Source: SHVO01 sp041905525 (GTDB taxonomy: Bacteria > Pseudomonadota > Alphaproteobacteria > Rhodospirillales > Rhodospirillaceae). From it: 64,000 bases of DNA. Below, in pieces: positions 46,206 through 54,006 of the stretch (within the stretch, counting starts at the first letter, position 1; each line of letters opens with the position of its first letter). Location of the stretch: positions 13,651 through 77,650 of the forward strand of contig JAYRKY010000017.1 of assembly GCA_041905525.1 (NCBI GenBank). Direction: 5' to 3'. Below the pieces are notes generated by a model that saw nothing but the letters and a program-made list of their open reading frames with translations, ran no database searches and was not told the DNA's origin. A program made the translations under genes and the position numbers.

Positions 46206-47948
46206 ATGCCTGACGATGCGAAGCGCCCGGCCAAGTTCGATAAGTCGAAGCTGCCCAGCCGGCACACGACCGAAGGCCCCGCGCGCGCGCCGCACCGGGC
46301 GATGTATCACGCCATGGGCCTGACCGAGGCGGAGATCCACGCCCCCCTCATCGGCGTCGCGACCTGCTGGAACGAGGCGGCGCCGTGCAACATCGACCTG
46401 ACCCGTCAGGCACAGTTCGTGAAGGAAGGGGTGAAGGGCGGCGGCGGCACGCCGCGCGAATTCACCACCATCACCGTCACCGACGGGATCGCCATGGGCC
46501 ATCAGGGTATGAAGTTCTCCCTGGCGTCGCGCGACTGGATCGCCGATTCCGTCGAACTCACGGTGCGCGGCCACTCCTACGACGCTCTGGTCGGGCTCGC
46601 GGGCTGCGACAAATCGCTTCCGGGCATGATGATGGCCATGCTGCGCCTCAACATCCCCAGCGTGTTCCTGTACGGCGGCGCCATCATGCCCGGACACTTC
46701 AAGGGCAAGGACGTGACCATCGCGGACGTGTTCGAAGCGGTGGGCCAACATGCCGCCGGGGCGATGTCCGACAAGGACCTGCACGAGCTCGAGTGTGTCG
46801 CCTGTCCGTCGGCGGGAGCCTGCGGCGGACAATTCACCGCCAACACCATGGCCACCGTCAGCGAAGCTATCGGTCTCGCGCTCCCGGTGTCGGCCAGCAT
46901 TCCCGCCACCATCCGCGAAGCCCGCGATCACTATGCGCGGGAGGCGGGCGCGGCGGTGATGAACCTTCTCAGCCTCGGTCTTCGCCCGCGCGATATCTGC
47001 ACACGCAAGGCCTTCGAGAACGCCGCGCGCGTGGTCGCGGCGTCGGGCGGTTCGACCAACGCCGGTTTGCATCTGCCGGCGATGGCCCATGAATGCGGCA
47101 TCAAGTTCTCGCTCGACGATGTCTGTAAAATCTTCGACGAAACGCCCTATATCGCGGACATGAAACCCGCCGGCAAATACGTGGCGGCCGATCTTTATCG
47201 CGTGGGCGGGATTCCCGTGCTGATTAAGGCGTTGCTCGATGGCGGCTATCTGCACGGTGACTGCATGACCGTCACCGGTAAGACGCTCGAAGAGAATATG
47301 AAAAGCGTCGTATTCCCGACGGACCAGGACGTCGTCTATCCGACGTCGCGCGCTATGTCGCCGCGCGGCGGCGTGACGGGGTTGAAGGGCTCGCTGGCGC
47401 CGCAGGGGTCCATCGTGAAAATCGCTCACATGGAGCACCTCCAGTTCCGCGGACCGGCCCTTTGCTTCGACAGCGAGGACGACGCCTTCGCCGCCGTACA
47501 AACGCGTCAGTACAAGGAAGGCGACGTCATCGTCATCCGCTATGAAGGACCGCGGGGCGGGCCGGGCATGCGCGAAACTCTGGCCACCACGGCCGCTTTG
47601 GCCGGGCAGGGCATGGGGCACAAGGTGGCGCTCATCACCGATGGCCGTTTCTCCGGCGCCACGCGCGGCCTTTGCATCGGCCACGTCGGACCCGAGGCGG
47701 CGGTGGGCGGACCGATCGCGCTCGTAAAAAACGGCGACATCATTTCGATCGATGCCGCCAAAGGCACCCTGGACCTCGAAGTCTCGCAAGAGGAACTGGA
47801 TCGGCGCCGCGCCGCCTGGGCCCCGCGCCGCAACGAGTATCAATCGGGCGTACTGTGGAAGTATGCGCAACTAGTGGGCGATGCGTGCGACGGCGCTGTG
47901 ACTCATCCGGGCGCCAAGGCTGAAACCCACGTATACGCCGATATCTAA
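46206..47948 (+). CDS. ilvD: Dihydroxy-acid dehydratase
   Basis: 580 residues of the IlvD/Edd family. Motifs ATCWNEAAPCN, TVTDGIAMGHQGMKFSLASRD, AGCDKSLPGMMMAMLRLN and CPSAGACGGQFTANTMATVSEAIGLA, ending with ITDGRFSGATRGLCIGHVGPEA. It converts 2,3-dihydroxyisovalerate or 2,3-dihydroxy-3-methylvalerate to the 2-oxo acids in valine and isoleucine synthesis; an Fe-S cluster is ligated by conserved cysteines. Note that valS, which uses valine, is directly upstream. Sugar-acid dehydratase function is less likely given length and motifs but cannot be excluded from sequence. Confidence 0.9.
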   Translation: MPDDAKRPAKFDKSKLPSRHTTEGPARAPHRAMYHAMGLTEAEIHAPLIGVATCWNEAAPCNIDLTRQAQFVKEGVKGGGGTPREFTTITVTDGIAMGHQGMKFSLASRDWIADSVELTVRGHSYDALVGLAGCDKSLPGMMMAMLRLNIPSVFLYGGAIMPGHFKGKDVTIADVFEAVGQHAAGAMSDKDLHELECVACPSAGACGGQFTANTMATVSEAIGLALPVSASIPATIREARDHYAREAGAAVMNLLSLGLRPRDICTRKAFENAARVVAASGGSTNAGLHLPAMAHECGIKFSLDDVCKIFDETPYIADMKPAGKYVAADLYRVGGIPVLIKALLDGGYLHGDCMTVTGKTLEENMKSVVFPTDQDVVYPTSRAMSPRGGVTGLKGSLAPQGSIVKIAHMEHLQFRGPALCFDSEDDAFAAVQTRQYKEGDVIVIRYEGPRGGPGMRETLATTAALAGQGMGHKVALITDGRFSGATRGLCIGHVGPEAAVGGPIALVKNGDIISIDAAKGTLDLEVSQEELDRRRAAWAPRRNEYQSGVLWKYAQLVGDACDGAVTHPGAKAETHVYADI

Positions 47949-48001
47949 GGGACTCCTCGCCGCCGCCGGGTCATTCTGAGGCCTCCATCAGGGAGGTCGG
48001 T

Positions 48002-48814
48002 ATGGATCCGAACAAGGCGCTTTGGGAGAAGGGCGACTTCACGCGCCTCGCGCGCACGATGCGCGACAGCGGCGATGCCTTTGTCGAAAGTCTGAGCGTG
48101 TCGTCCGGCATGAAGGTGCTGGACCTCGGGTGCGGCGACGGCACGACGGCTGTGCCCGCCGCGAAGCGGGGCGCGGACGTTCTCGGGATCGACATCGCGG
48201 CCAATCTTGTCGCGGCGGGTCAACGGCGTGCCCAGGATCTCGGGCTCGCGAACCTGGCGTTCCGGGAAGGCGACGCGTCCAATCTCGCCGGTGTGCCGGA
48301 CGCCGCGTTCGATCTTGTGGTCAGCATGTTCGGCGCCATGTTCGCGCCGCGCCCGTACGATGTTGCCAAGGAAATGGTTCGCGTCTGCCGGCCCGGCGGA
48401 CGCATCGTCATGGGAAACTGGATTCCGGGCGATCCCACGTTGGTGGCGCAGATCCTCAAGATCAGTTCGTCCTACACGCCGCCGCCTCCGGAAGGCTTCA
48501 TCAGTCCCATCACTTGGGGCGTGGAAGCGAATGTGGTGGAGCGCTTCGGGGCGGCGGGCGTTCCGAAAGAAAATATCGTTTGTGTCCGGCACACTTACGT
48601 CTTCAATTTCGAGGGCCCGGCGGAGGCCTTTGTCGCCGAATTCCGCGACTTCTATGGCCCCACCATGAACGCGTTCGAAGCGGCGGAGAAGAGCGGCAAA
48701 GCCGCCGCGCTGCAGGGCGAACTCGAGGCGCTGTTCGAGGCGCAGAATCGAGGCGGGCCGGCGACAACATCCATTCCCGCCACCTTCCTGCGTGTTACAG
48801 TGACTCGTCACTAA
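48002..48814 (+). CDS. Class I SAM-dependent methyltransferase
   Basis: 270 residues, UbiE/Methyltransf_11-like. SAM motif I VLDLGCGDGTTAVPAAKRGADVLGID, motif II DLVVSMFGAMFAPRPYDVAKEM, motif post-II GGRIVMGNWIPGD. Substrate unknown; related proteins carry 'VRHTYVFNFEGP' and act on small metabolites. ATG 48002 follows GGGAGG; 53 bases after ilvD. Confidence 0.87.
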   Translation: MDPNKALWEKGDFTRLARTMRDSGDAFVESLSVSSGMKVLDLGCGDGTTAVPAAKRGADVLGIDIAANLVAAGQRRAQDLGLANLAFREGDASNLAGVPDAAFDLVVSMFGAMFAPRPYDVAKEMVRVCRPGGRIVMGNWIPGDPTLVAQILKISSSYTPPPPEGFISPITWGVEANVVERFGAAGVPKENIVCVRHTYVFNFEGPAEAFVAEFRDFYGPTMNAFEAAEKSGKAAALQGELEALFEAQNRGGPATTSIPATFLRVTVTRH

Positions 48815-48855
48815 GGAAGCTCCTCCGGCCCGTGCCGGCGGCAGGTACGGGTGGA

Positions 48856-49473
48856 ATGAAGGTCGCGACCGAAATCACGCTCTCCGACATCGTGTCGGTG
48901 AATGTCCGCAACTACGTCACCAATCGCGCGCGCTACGTGATGTGCGTGGTCATCGCCGTCGCCTACGGGCTCTACCTTGTGTCCGACCTCGGCATGCCCA
49001 CGGACGCGAGGGCCTGGCTTATCTATAGCGCCGGCGGCGTCTTCTTCGCGGTTGCGTTCTTTCTGCTTTTTCTTTTCATCAACGTCCTGAACGCGGTGGT
49101 GATCATTCGCGATACCAGCGGCGTGGTTGGGCCCCACGAGATCCAGATCTCGCCGGAAGGCTTTCGCGATACAACGCCGCTGACGGACTCCCTAACGCGC
49201 TGGGCCGGCATTCTGCGCATCACTAAGCGCGGGGATTACCTTTCGTTCTGGATTTCCCCGTTCCTGGCGCATGTGGTACCGGGCAGGGCCTTTGCCGATG
49301 CCGCGGCGTTCGAGGACTTCGAACGCTCGGCGCGCGACTTGATGAACCTGGCCCACGGCACGCCGGCGCCCACGCCCACCTCCACGCCCAAGATCGTATC
49401 CGCAACGCCACCGGCCGAGCGCCTGCGTGTCGTCGCACCCACCAATCCGGATCTCTGGAAACGGCCCGCCTAG
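48856..49473 (+). CDS. YcxB-like two-helix membrane protein
   Basis: 205 residues. Short N-terminus (KVATEITLSDIVSVNVRNYVTNRARYV), two membrane helices (MCVVIAVAYGLYLVSDLG and AWLIYSAGGVFFAVAFFLLFLFINVL), then a C-terminal soluble domain with GPHEIQISPEGFRDTTPLTDSLTRWAGI-LRITKRGDYLSFW, the YcxB pattern (PH-like domain with predicted membrane-proximal role). Function unknown. A Pro/Thr-rich tail (PAPTPTSTPK) follows. Confidence 0.85.
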   Translation: MKVATEITLSDIVSVNVRNYVTNRARYVMCVVIAVAYGLYLVSDLGMPTDARAWLIYSAGGVFFAVAFFLLFLFINVLNAVVIIRDTSGVVGPHEIQISPEGFRDTTPLTDSLTRWAGILRITKRGDYLSFWISPFLAHVVPGRAFADAAAFEDFERSARDLMNLAHGTPAPTPTSTPKIVSATPPAERLRVVAPTNPDLWKRPA

Positions 49474-49476
49474 GCC

Positions 49477-50280
49477 TCAAATGCTAAGGCAGCACCACAC
49501 GGGTGTGTGGTCCGACGCCTTTTCCTTGCCGCGTGGTTTCTTGTCGATTCCGCTCGCGGTCAGCACATCGGCGGCCTTCGGCGAAAGCAGCAGGAAGTCG
49601 ATCAGCAGTCCATGGTCTTTCGGCCATGCGCCGCCCTGGTAATCCCAGAATGAATATTGATGGGGCAGGGTGTTGAACGCCCGGAAGGCGTCGGTGAAAC
49701 CCAGGTGCAACAGAGAGCGGAACCGCGCGCGGCTTTCCGGCTGCAGCAGCGCGTCGTCGGCGAAGGCCTTGGCGCTGTAAACGTCACTGTCGGTGGGAAT
49801 GACGTTGTAATCGCCGCCGTAGACGCGAATTTCGTCGTCGAGCACGGTGCGGGCCAGATGCGCCTTGAGGCGGTCCATCCAGGCCAGTTTATAGGTGAAT
49901 TTCTCGGTTCCGATGGGATTGCCGTTCGGAAGGTAAATCGAGGCTACGCGCACCTTGCCGAACACCGTACCTTCGACATAACGGGCCTGTTCGTCGCCTT
50001 CGCCGCCGGGCAGGCCGCGCGTCACATCCTCGATCGGCGACTTGGAAAGAATTGCGACGCCGTTGTAGGTCTTTTGGCCGTGGCTCGCGATATTGTAACC
50101 GGCCTCTTCGATTTCCATGCGTGGAAAGGCGTCGTCGATACATTTGATTTCTTGCATCAGCACGACGTCTGGGGATTCCTCCTTCAACCAGCTCAATACG
50201 TTCGGAAGCCGCGCCTTCAGCGAATTCACGTTCCAGGTGGCGATCTTTATCGTACGGTTGGGCGCGGAGATGGCGTTCAC
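49477..50280 (-). CDS. xthA: Exodeoxyribonuclease III (AP endonuclease)
   Basis: 267 residues from GTG 50280 (upstream frame is longer but without support). Endonuclease/exonuclease/phosphatase fold: IKIATWNVNSLKARLPNVLSWLKEESPDVVLMQEIKC, GVAILSK, VASIYLPNGN, GGDYNVIPTDSDVY, FTDAFRAFNTLPHQYSFWDYQ, RIDFLLLSPKA-like C-terminus and GKEKASDHTPVW. Cleaves at abasic sites and removes 3'-blocking groups in base-excision repair. Divergent from 50323 with 42 bases between starts. Confidence 0.94.
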   Translation of the reverse strand: MNAISAPNRTIKIATWNVNSLKARLPNVLSWLKEESPDVVLMQEIKCIDDAFPRMEIEEAGYNIASHGQKTYNGVAILSKSPIEDVTRGLPGGEGDEQARYVEGTVFGKVRVASIYLPNGNPIGTEKFTYKLAWMDRLKAHLARTVLDDEIRVYGGDYNVIPTDSDVYSAKAFADDALLQPESRARFRSLLHLGFTDAFRAFNTLPHQYSFWDYQGGAWPKDHGLLIDFLLLSPKAADVLTASGIDKKPRGKEKASDHTPVWCCLSI

Positions 50281-50322
50281 GGGGTCCTGAGCGGCGTGCG
50301 GGTGGAAAGCAACAGAGCGGCC

Positions 50323-51036
50323 ATGCTGACATGCGGGCGCAAGCGCAGCAAGCGGGCGGCAGTCGCCGTCCTCGCGGCCGCGCTTTTCCACATCCAACCA
50401 GCGTTGGGAGCGTCCGCGCAGGTCTGTCCTCCGTCGTCTACGCCCATCAAGCTCAACTTCAAAACGGCCACGCCGGCCACCCAGTATAATCACCGGCTGA
50501 CGCTGTCGGGCATCTCCGGCCTTGTGCGCTCCCAAGGCGGCGCGGTGGGGGGAGGTGGCCGTCCGGTCGGCCTTACGGTCGCCAATACGCTCTATGGCCT
50601 TGCCGGCGGAACGACGATTGCCAGCCGTGGCGACACGATGTGTGCCTACTTGACGTCGGTCGATGTGAATTTCGGATGGGAGCGGATGGACGTTTACATC
50701 CCAAGCGAATTCCCCGAGGGCTCCTGCGAATATCGCGCCGTGCTGGATCACGAGAATCAGCATGTCGCCATGATCAAATCGGCGCTGGCCGAGTTCGCGC
50801 CGCGGGCGCGTGCGCAGGTCGAGGCCGTGCTGGCGCAATCGAAACCACTTGCCACGCGAAATCCCAACCGCGCCACCGAAACGGCGCTGGCGCCCGTGCG
50901 TGCGAAACTCACGGCGCTCCTGCGCGAGTTCAACGACATCCACAGCGCGCGTAGCGCACGCATCGACACACCGACCAATTATGCGGCCGTGACGGCGATG
51001 TGTAAAAATTGGGAGGGGGCCGGAAGCCTCAAATAG
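50323..51036 (+). CDS. Secreted HEXXH protein, putative Zn-metalloprotease (DUF922-like)
   Basis: 237 residues with a signal peptide (RKRSKRAAVAVLAAALFHIQPALGASA). The stretch EYRAVLDHENQHVAMIKSAL has HENQH (143-147), a HEXXH zinc-binding motif, in the setting common to secreted DUF922-type proteins. Two cysteines (positions ~107 and ~135) may form a disulfide. The HExxH is the only catalytic evidence; activity is unknown. It is divergent from xthA and reads toward the convergent erpA, ending 16 bases from its stop. Confidence 0.75.
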   Translation: MLTCGRKRSKRAAVAVLAAALFHIQPALGASAQVCPPSSTPIKLNFKTATPATQYNHRLTLSGISGLVRSQGGAVGGGGRPVGLTVANTLYGLAGGTTIASRGDTMCAYLTSVDVNFGWERMDVYIPSEFPEGSCEYRAVLDHENQHVAMIKSALAEFAPRARAQVEAVLAQSKPLATRNPNRATETALAPVRAKLTALLREFNDIHSARSARIDTPTNYAAVTAMCKNWEGAGSLK

Positions 51037-51052
51037 GCGAGGCCTCTAATCG

Positions 51053-51400
51053 TCAAAGGGAGAATGACGTTCCGCATCCGCAGGTCGAGGCGGCGTTGGG
51101 ATTGATGACCCGGAATGACTTCGCCATCAGGTCGTCGACAAAATCGATCTGCGATCCGTTCAGTAGATCCAGCGATGTCTCGTCGACCACCAGCTTTGCG
51201 CCATGGAACTCGAACACGCGATCGTCGGCCGTGGTGTCCCCGTCGAGACTGAACCCGTACGAAAAGCCCGAGCAGCCGCCCCCGGAAATGGCAAGGCGCA
51301 GCATGAGGGCGGGATTATTCTCTTCCCGAATGAGCTCCTGAACCCGCGCGGCGGCGGCGGGCGTCAAAGAGACCGGCGGTGTTTCGGTGATCTGATTCAC
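51053..51400 (-). CDS. erpA: Iron-sulfur cluster insertion protein ErpA (HesB/IscA family)
   Basis: 115 residues with the three conserved cysteines: Cys43 in GGGCSGFSY and the CGCG pair in NAASTCGCGTSF. A-type carriers receive Fe-S clusters from the scaffold and hand them to target enzymes. In many alphaproteobacteria erpA lies next to dgt and xthA; xthA is close here, but dgt is separated from erpA by a 2.6-kb block of stress-type genes. Confidence 0.93.
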   Translation of the reverse strand: MNQITETPPVSLTPAAAARVQELIREENNPALMLRLAISGGGCSGFSYGFSLDGDTTADDRVFEFHGAKLVVDETSLDLLNGSQIDFVDDLMAKSFRVINPNAASTCGCGTSFSL

Positions 51401-51676
51401 AGGCTCTACTCGGTTTGCACGCGCTGAATGTAGGGTGGCCGGGCGCGGCGTTCAAGCCGCCCGCGAGCCCTGCGGACTGTCGGTCTCCTTTACGCGCCAA
51501 GCCGGGATTGTGTCGCAAATGGCCAAAATAAGGCCCTTTCGTGACTGGCAAGGCGTTTGCATTGCGTAGGGAGCCGGGGCCGGATGGCTCCGGTGCGGCA
51601 GATTCTTGTATTTACGACGATTGGCGACACAAGACAAATTTGAGTAGCGCATTGACTGCCGCTCGCGACGGATTCG

Positions 51677-51994
51677 CTAAACTATCATTCTCCGAAAATG
51701 CGGTACGGCGGCCGCTCGCGAGGCCGCCGTTTCCGCATTCGCAGTCGCGTAGCGCCCGCGGCGCTCGAAGGCTTTATGGAACGCCTTCATGTTGGCCGGT
51801 GTCTTCTCGTCTGTCGTTTCCACCTCGACGGATTCCGCAGGGGCGCCGCATTCAGCCCGCTTGTCGGACTTTCCGCCGCGCTTGGGCGCGACCGCGATGG
51901 GGTCGCTCGCGGGGAACGTCTCCTCCAGCGCTTCGTCGAGCGCCTTGCCTTGCGCGGCGGACGGCCCGCCGTCCTGGCGGGGCGTCACGCTCAT
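51677..51994 (-). CDS. Small 'ETFPASDP' protein, general-stress type
   Basis: 105 residues with the motif ALDEALEETFPASDPIAV, which is widespread in small alphaproteobacterial proteins associated with stress genes. The rest is Lys/Glu-rich with an Ala/Arg-rich end. Its ATG overlaps the hemerythrin stop (ATGA), so the two genes are coupled. A hairpin (ACGGCGGCC/GGCCGCCGT, around 51707-51732) lies inside its 3' end and may act in termination. The 276 bases from its end to erpA show nothing else definite. Confidence 0.72.
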   Translation of the reverse strand: MSVTPRQDGGPSAAQGKALDEALEETFPASDPIAVAPKRGGKSDKRAECGAPAESVEVETTDEKTPANMKAFHKAFERRGRYATANAETAASRAAAVPHFRRMIV

Positions 51995-52593
51995 GAGTGC
52001 GCCGCCATCTGAGCCGACTGGCGGCGCTTGGTGCGCGTCGTCTGCTCGAATCCCGAACCTTCCTCCAGCGTACGGCGCATGTCCTGCATCTGTTCAAAAA
52101 CACCTTCGAACTGATCGTCCGCTTTCTTTTCGAGTTTGGGGAAAAGCTCGTCTTCCTCTTCCTCGACGTGATGATTGATGTACTCTCCGAGCACCTTCAC
52201 CTTGGCATCGAACAGGGGCTCTTCTGTGTTCATCTGCTCGAGTTCCGCGATCAGTTGCTTCGCCGATGCGTGTTCGACCTGGGCTTCCTCGACCATGTCG
52301 GCATCGTCGCCGAGAATTTCGTGGGCGGCCGGATACACCAAATCTTCCTCCAGCTTGGCATGAATCTTGAGCATCGTGCAGATCTGCGGCACGAGCTCGT
52401 ACCGGCTCTCGTCTTCGGCCTTTTTCAGCTTCTCGAATCGCTTGAACAGCTTGTCGACCTTGCTGTGATCGTCTTCGAGGGCCTTCACAATCTTCTTGAG
52501 GTCTGAACTGCGCCGCGCGGTCTGCCGCGGGGAGCGTTTTGCGCGCGAGCGGGGGGGAGCCCGGCGCGATTTCGACTTCGTTTTCGTCGCCAT
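51991..52593 (-). CDS. Hemerythrin-domain protein
   Basis: 200 residues. A Lys/Arg-rich disordered N-terminus (~35 residues) precedes a hemerythrin HHE domain: His43 in DDHSKV, His78 with Glu82/83 in IHAKLEED, His108 in VEHASAK and HH141-142 with Glu's in NHHVEEEEDELFP. These residues make the di-iron site that binds O2, NO or peroxide-type molecules. The C-terminus is Arg-rich again. It lies downstream of the Q-rich protein gene, separated by a hairpin, so read-through from that stress promoter is probable but partial. Confidence 0.88.
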   Translation of the reverse strand: MATKTKSKSRRAPPRSRAKRSPRQTARRSSDLKKIVKALEDDHSKVDKLFKRFEKLKKAEDESRYELVPQICTMLKIHAKLEEDLVYPAAHEILGDDADMVEEAQVEHASAKQLIAELEQMNTEEPLFDAKVKVLGEYINHHVEEEEDELFPKLEKKADDQFEGVFEQMQDMRRTLEEGSGFEQTTRTKRRQSAQMAAHS

Positions 52594-52605
52594 ATGATGT
52601 CCTGG

Positions 52606-52640
52606 AAAGAAAAGGCGGGGGTGCGCATTGCACCCCCGCC
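52606..52640 (-). terminator. Terminator between Q-rich and hemerythrin genes
   Basis: Perfect 11-bp GC stem (52614-52624 with 52630-52640) followed on the minus strand by TTTTCTTTCC. It would end most transcripts after the Q-rich gene and reduce expression of the hemerythrin gene. Confidence 0.8.
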
Positions 52641-52650
52641 GGAATGTGCC

Positions 52651-52971
52651 TTAGCGGTTTTGGTCGCCGCGGCCGGTCGTGTCGCGGTCGGAGTCCATCG
52701 AGCTGCCCTGCTGCTGGCTATTGCGGCTGCCCTGGTCCTGAGAGCCTTGGCTCTGCTGGGAACCCGAGCGCTGCTGGCCTTGGCTCTGTTGGTTTTGGCC
52801 GCTCTTCGAACCGCTCATCTGGTTCGAGTTGCTCTCCGTGTCTTCCGACATGTCGCGCTGAGAGCCCTGCTGACCCTGCTGCTTCTGCTGGCCTTGGTTT
52901 TGATTTTGGCTCTGCTGACGCTGGTTCTGCTGGTCCTGCTGGCTCTTATTCTGATCTTGATTATGTGCCAT
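52651..52971 (-). CDS. Q/S/N-rich low-complexity protein
   Basis: 106 residues, roughly one third glutamine with much Ser, Asn, Gly and Asp; no hydrophobic core. Ribosome-binding site CAGGAG before ATG 52971 and a perfect EcfG promoter 65 bases upstream. It is not a known family. The composition resembles prion-like or condensate-forming low-complexity domains and the SYGQ protein at 57316-58392. Function unknown. Confidence 0.7.
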   Translation of the reverse strand: MAHNQDQNKSQQDQQNQRQQSQNQNQGQQKQQGQQGSQRDMSEDTESNSNQMSGSKSGQNQQSQGQQRSGSQQSQGSQDQGSRNSQQQGSSMDSDRDTTGRGDQNR

Positions 52972-53035
52972 TGAAAAACTCCTGATTCATTAAATGTGAA
53001 GTGACGGCGGTGAGGGAAGGAACCGTCGGAGCATC

Positions 53036-53061
53036 AACGGGAGCTTTGCGGCCTTTGTTCC
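53036..53061 (-). promoter_or_regulatory. EcfG (general stress) promoter for the Q-rich gene
   Basis: On the minus strand GGAAC (53061-53057), 17-base spacer, CGTT (53039-53036): a perfect consensus. Expected start about 53028; the gene begins at 52971. Confidence 0.8.
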
Positions 53062-53134
53062 GATTTCATTCCGTGCGCTACCGCTGCGTGCGCGCGGGAA
53101 CGTTGTGTCGCCTTTTGCCCGACTTCGCTCGTTC

Positions 53135-53160
53135 GGAACCAACCTTCGGCAAACCTCGTT
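53135..53160 (+). promoter_or_regulatory. EcfG (general stress) promoter for the Cys-rich protein
   Basis: GGAAC (53135-53139), 17-base spacer, CGTT (53157-53160): perfect consensus, 28 bases before ATG 53188. It faces away from the EcfG promoter 53036-53061. Confidence 0.8.
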
Positions 53161-53187
53161 CTTCGTCATATGCAAGGGAGCGAGCCG

Positions 53188-53637
53188 ATGCTCACCCGCG
53201 ATACGGTCGGTGCCACGTCTGATATCACGCCGGAAACGCGCGTGCTGCTGCGCTGCATCGAAGAATGTTTTGCGTGTGCGCGAGCGGCCCAATTGTGCGC
53301 CGATGCCTGTTTAGCGGCCCGCAATTCCGAACGCTACCGGAAGTGCATACAATACACGCTGGATTGCGCAGACGTCTGCCGGATGACGGATGAGCTCTGT
53401 GCGCGCCGCTCGTTTCCCAACACCGACATCCTTCTGGCAGCGCTGGAATTGTGCTGCTTGGCCTGCGAGGCGGCGGGCGTTGAAACGCGTCGTCACGGGA
53501 CTGATATGGAAGAGTGCCGCCGAAGCGCCGAACGCTGCCGCCAATGTATCGACGCTTGTCGCAGTGCTCTGCAGTTTCTGGGTGGCGGTGACGGTATTAC
53601 CGGAACGGGCGTTTCGGACTGCGCCCGAAGACATTGA
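53188..53637 (+). CDS. Four-helix-bundle copper-binding protein (DUF326-like)
   Basis: 149 residues, with the cysteine-rich repeats of the family: CIEECFACARAAQLCADACL, CIQYTLDCADVCRM, CCLACEAAG, CRRSAERCRQCIDACR. Bacterial members store or sequester copper through cysteine thiolates inside a four-helix bundle. ATG 53188 follows GGGAGCGAG; the ATG at 53170 lacks a ribosome site. First gene of a stress-promoter transcript. Iron- or zinc-binding is an alternative. Confidence 0.82.
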   Translation: MLTRDTVGATSDITPETRVLLRCIEECFACARAAQLCADACLAARNSERYRKCIQYTLDCADVCRMTDELCARRSFPNTDILLAALELCCLACEAAGVETRRHGTDMEECRRSAERCRQCIDACRSALQFLGGGDGITGTGVSDCARRH

Positions 53638-53647
53638 AGGTGAATGG

Positions 53648-53863
53648 ATGAGAGACGCAGAGAGCCTCACGCATCTGGTTTACGGCGAGATCGTCAAGCG
53701 CTTTCATCTCGGCACTGCGCACGTCTTTAACTCTTGGGATCAACTGAACGAGGATGAGCGCGCGAGGTGGTTGGCCGTGTTTGCGGAAGTGCGCAAAACC
53801 CTTGCGGCAGAGAGCGAGGAGCGCGCGACCTCAAAAGAATCTCCTCCCATGTCCGTTCACTGA
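53648..53863 (+). CDS. Hypothetical small protein downstream of the DUF326 gene
   Basis: 71 residues from ATG 53648, ten bases after the preceding stop, with GAAGGTGA upstream. Helical, with RDAESLTHLVYGEIVKRFHLGTAHVFNSWDQLNEDERARWLAVFAEVRKTLA. No family recognised. Probably co-transcribed with the copper-binding protein. Confidence 0.65.
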   Translation: MRDAESLTHLVYGEIVKRFHLGTAHVFNSWDQLNEDERARWLAVFAEVRKTLAAESEERATSKESPPMSVH

Positions 53864-54006
53864 CTGGACTCTTCGGCGCCTCCGCGAGCGGCGCTGAAGG
53901 TGGGTGAGGGAGACGCCGCCCGGAACCTCGCGTTCCGGGCGGTCGCCGTCTCAAGCCCTGCGTCTGGATGTTGCCCTGCGTCGCGGCGCTCGCTACTTTG
54001 CCGCTC

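Noticed and set aside
51707..51732. Hairpin at the end of the ETFPASDP gene as an independent terminator
   Set aside because: It lies within the coding frame and lacks a proper T-run on the minus strand; noted in the gene entry instead.
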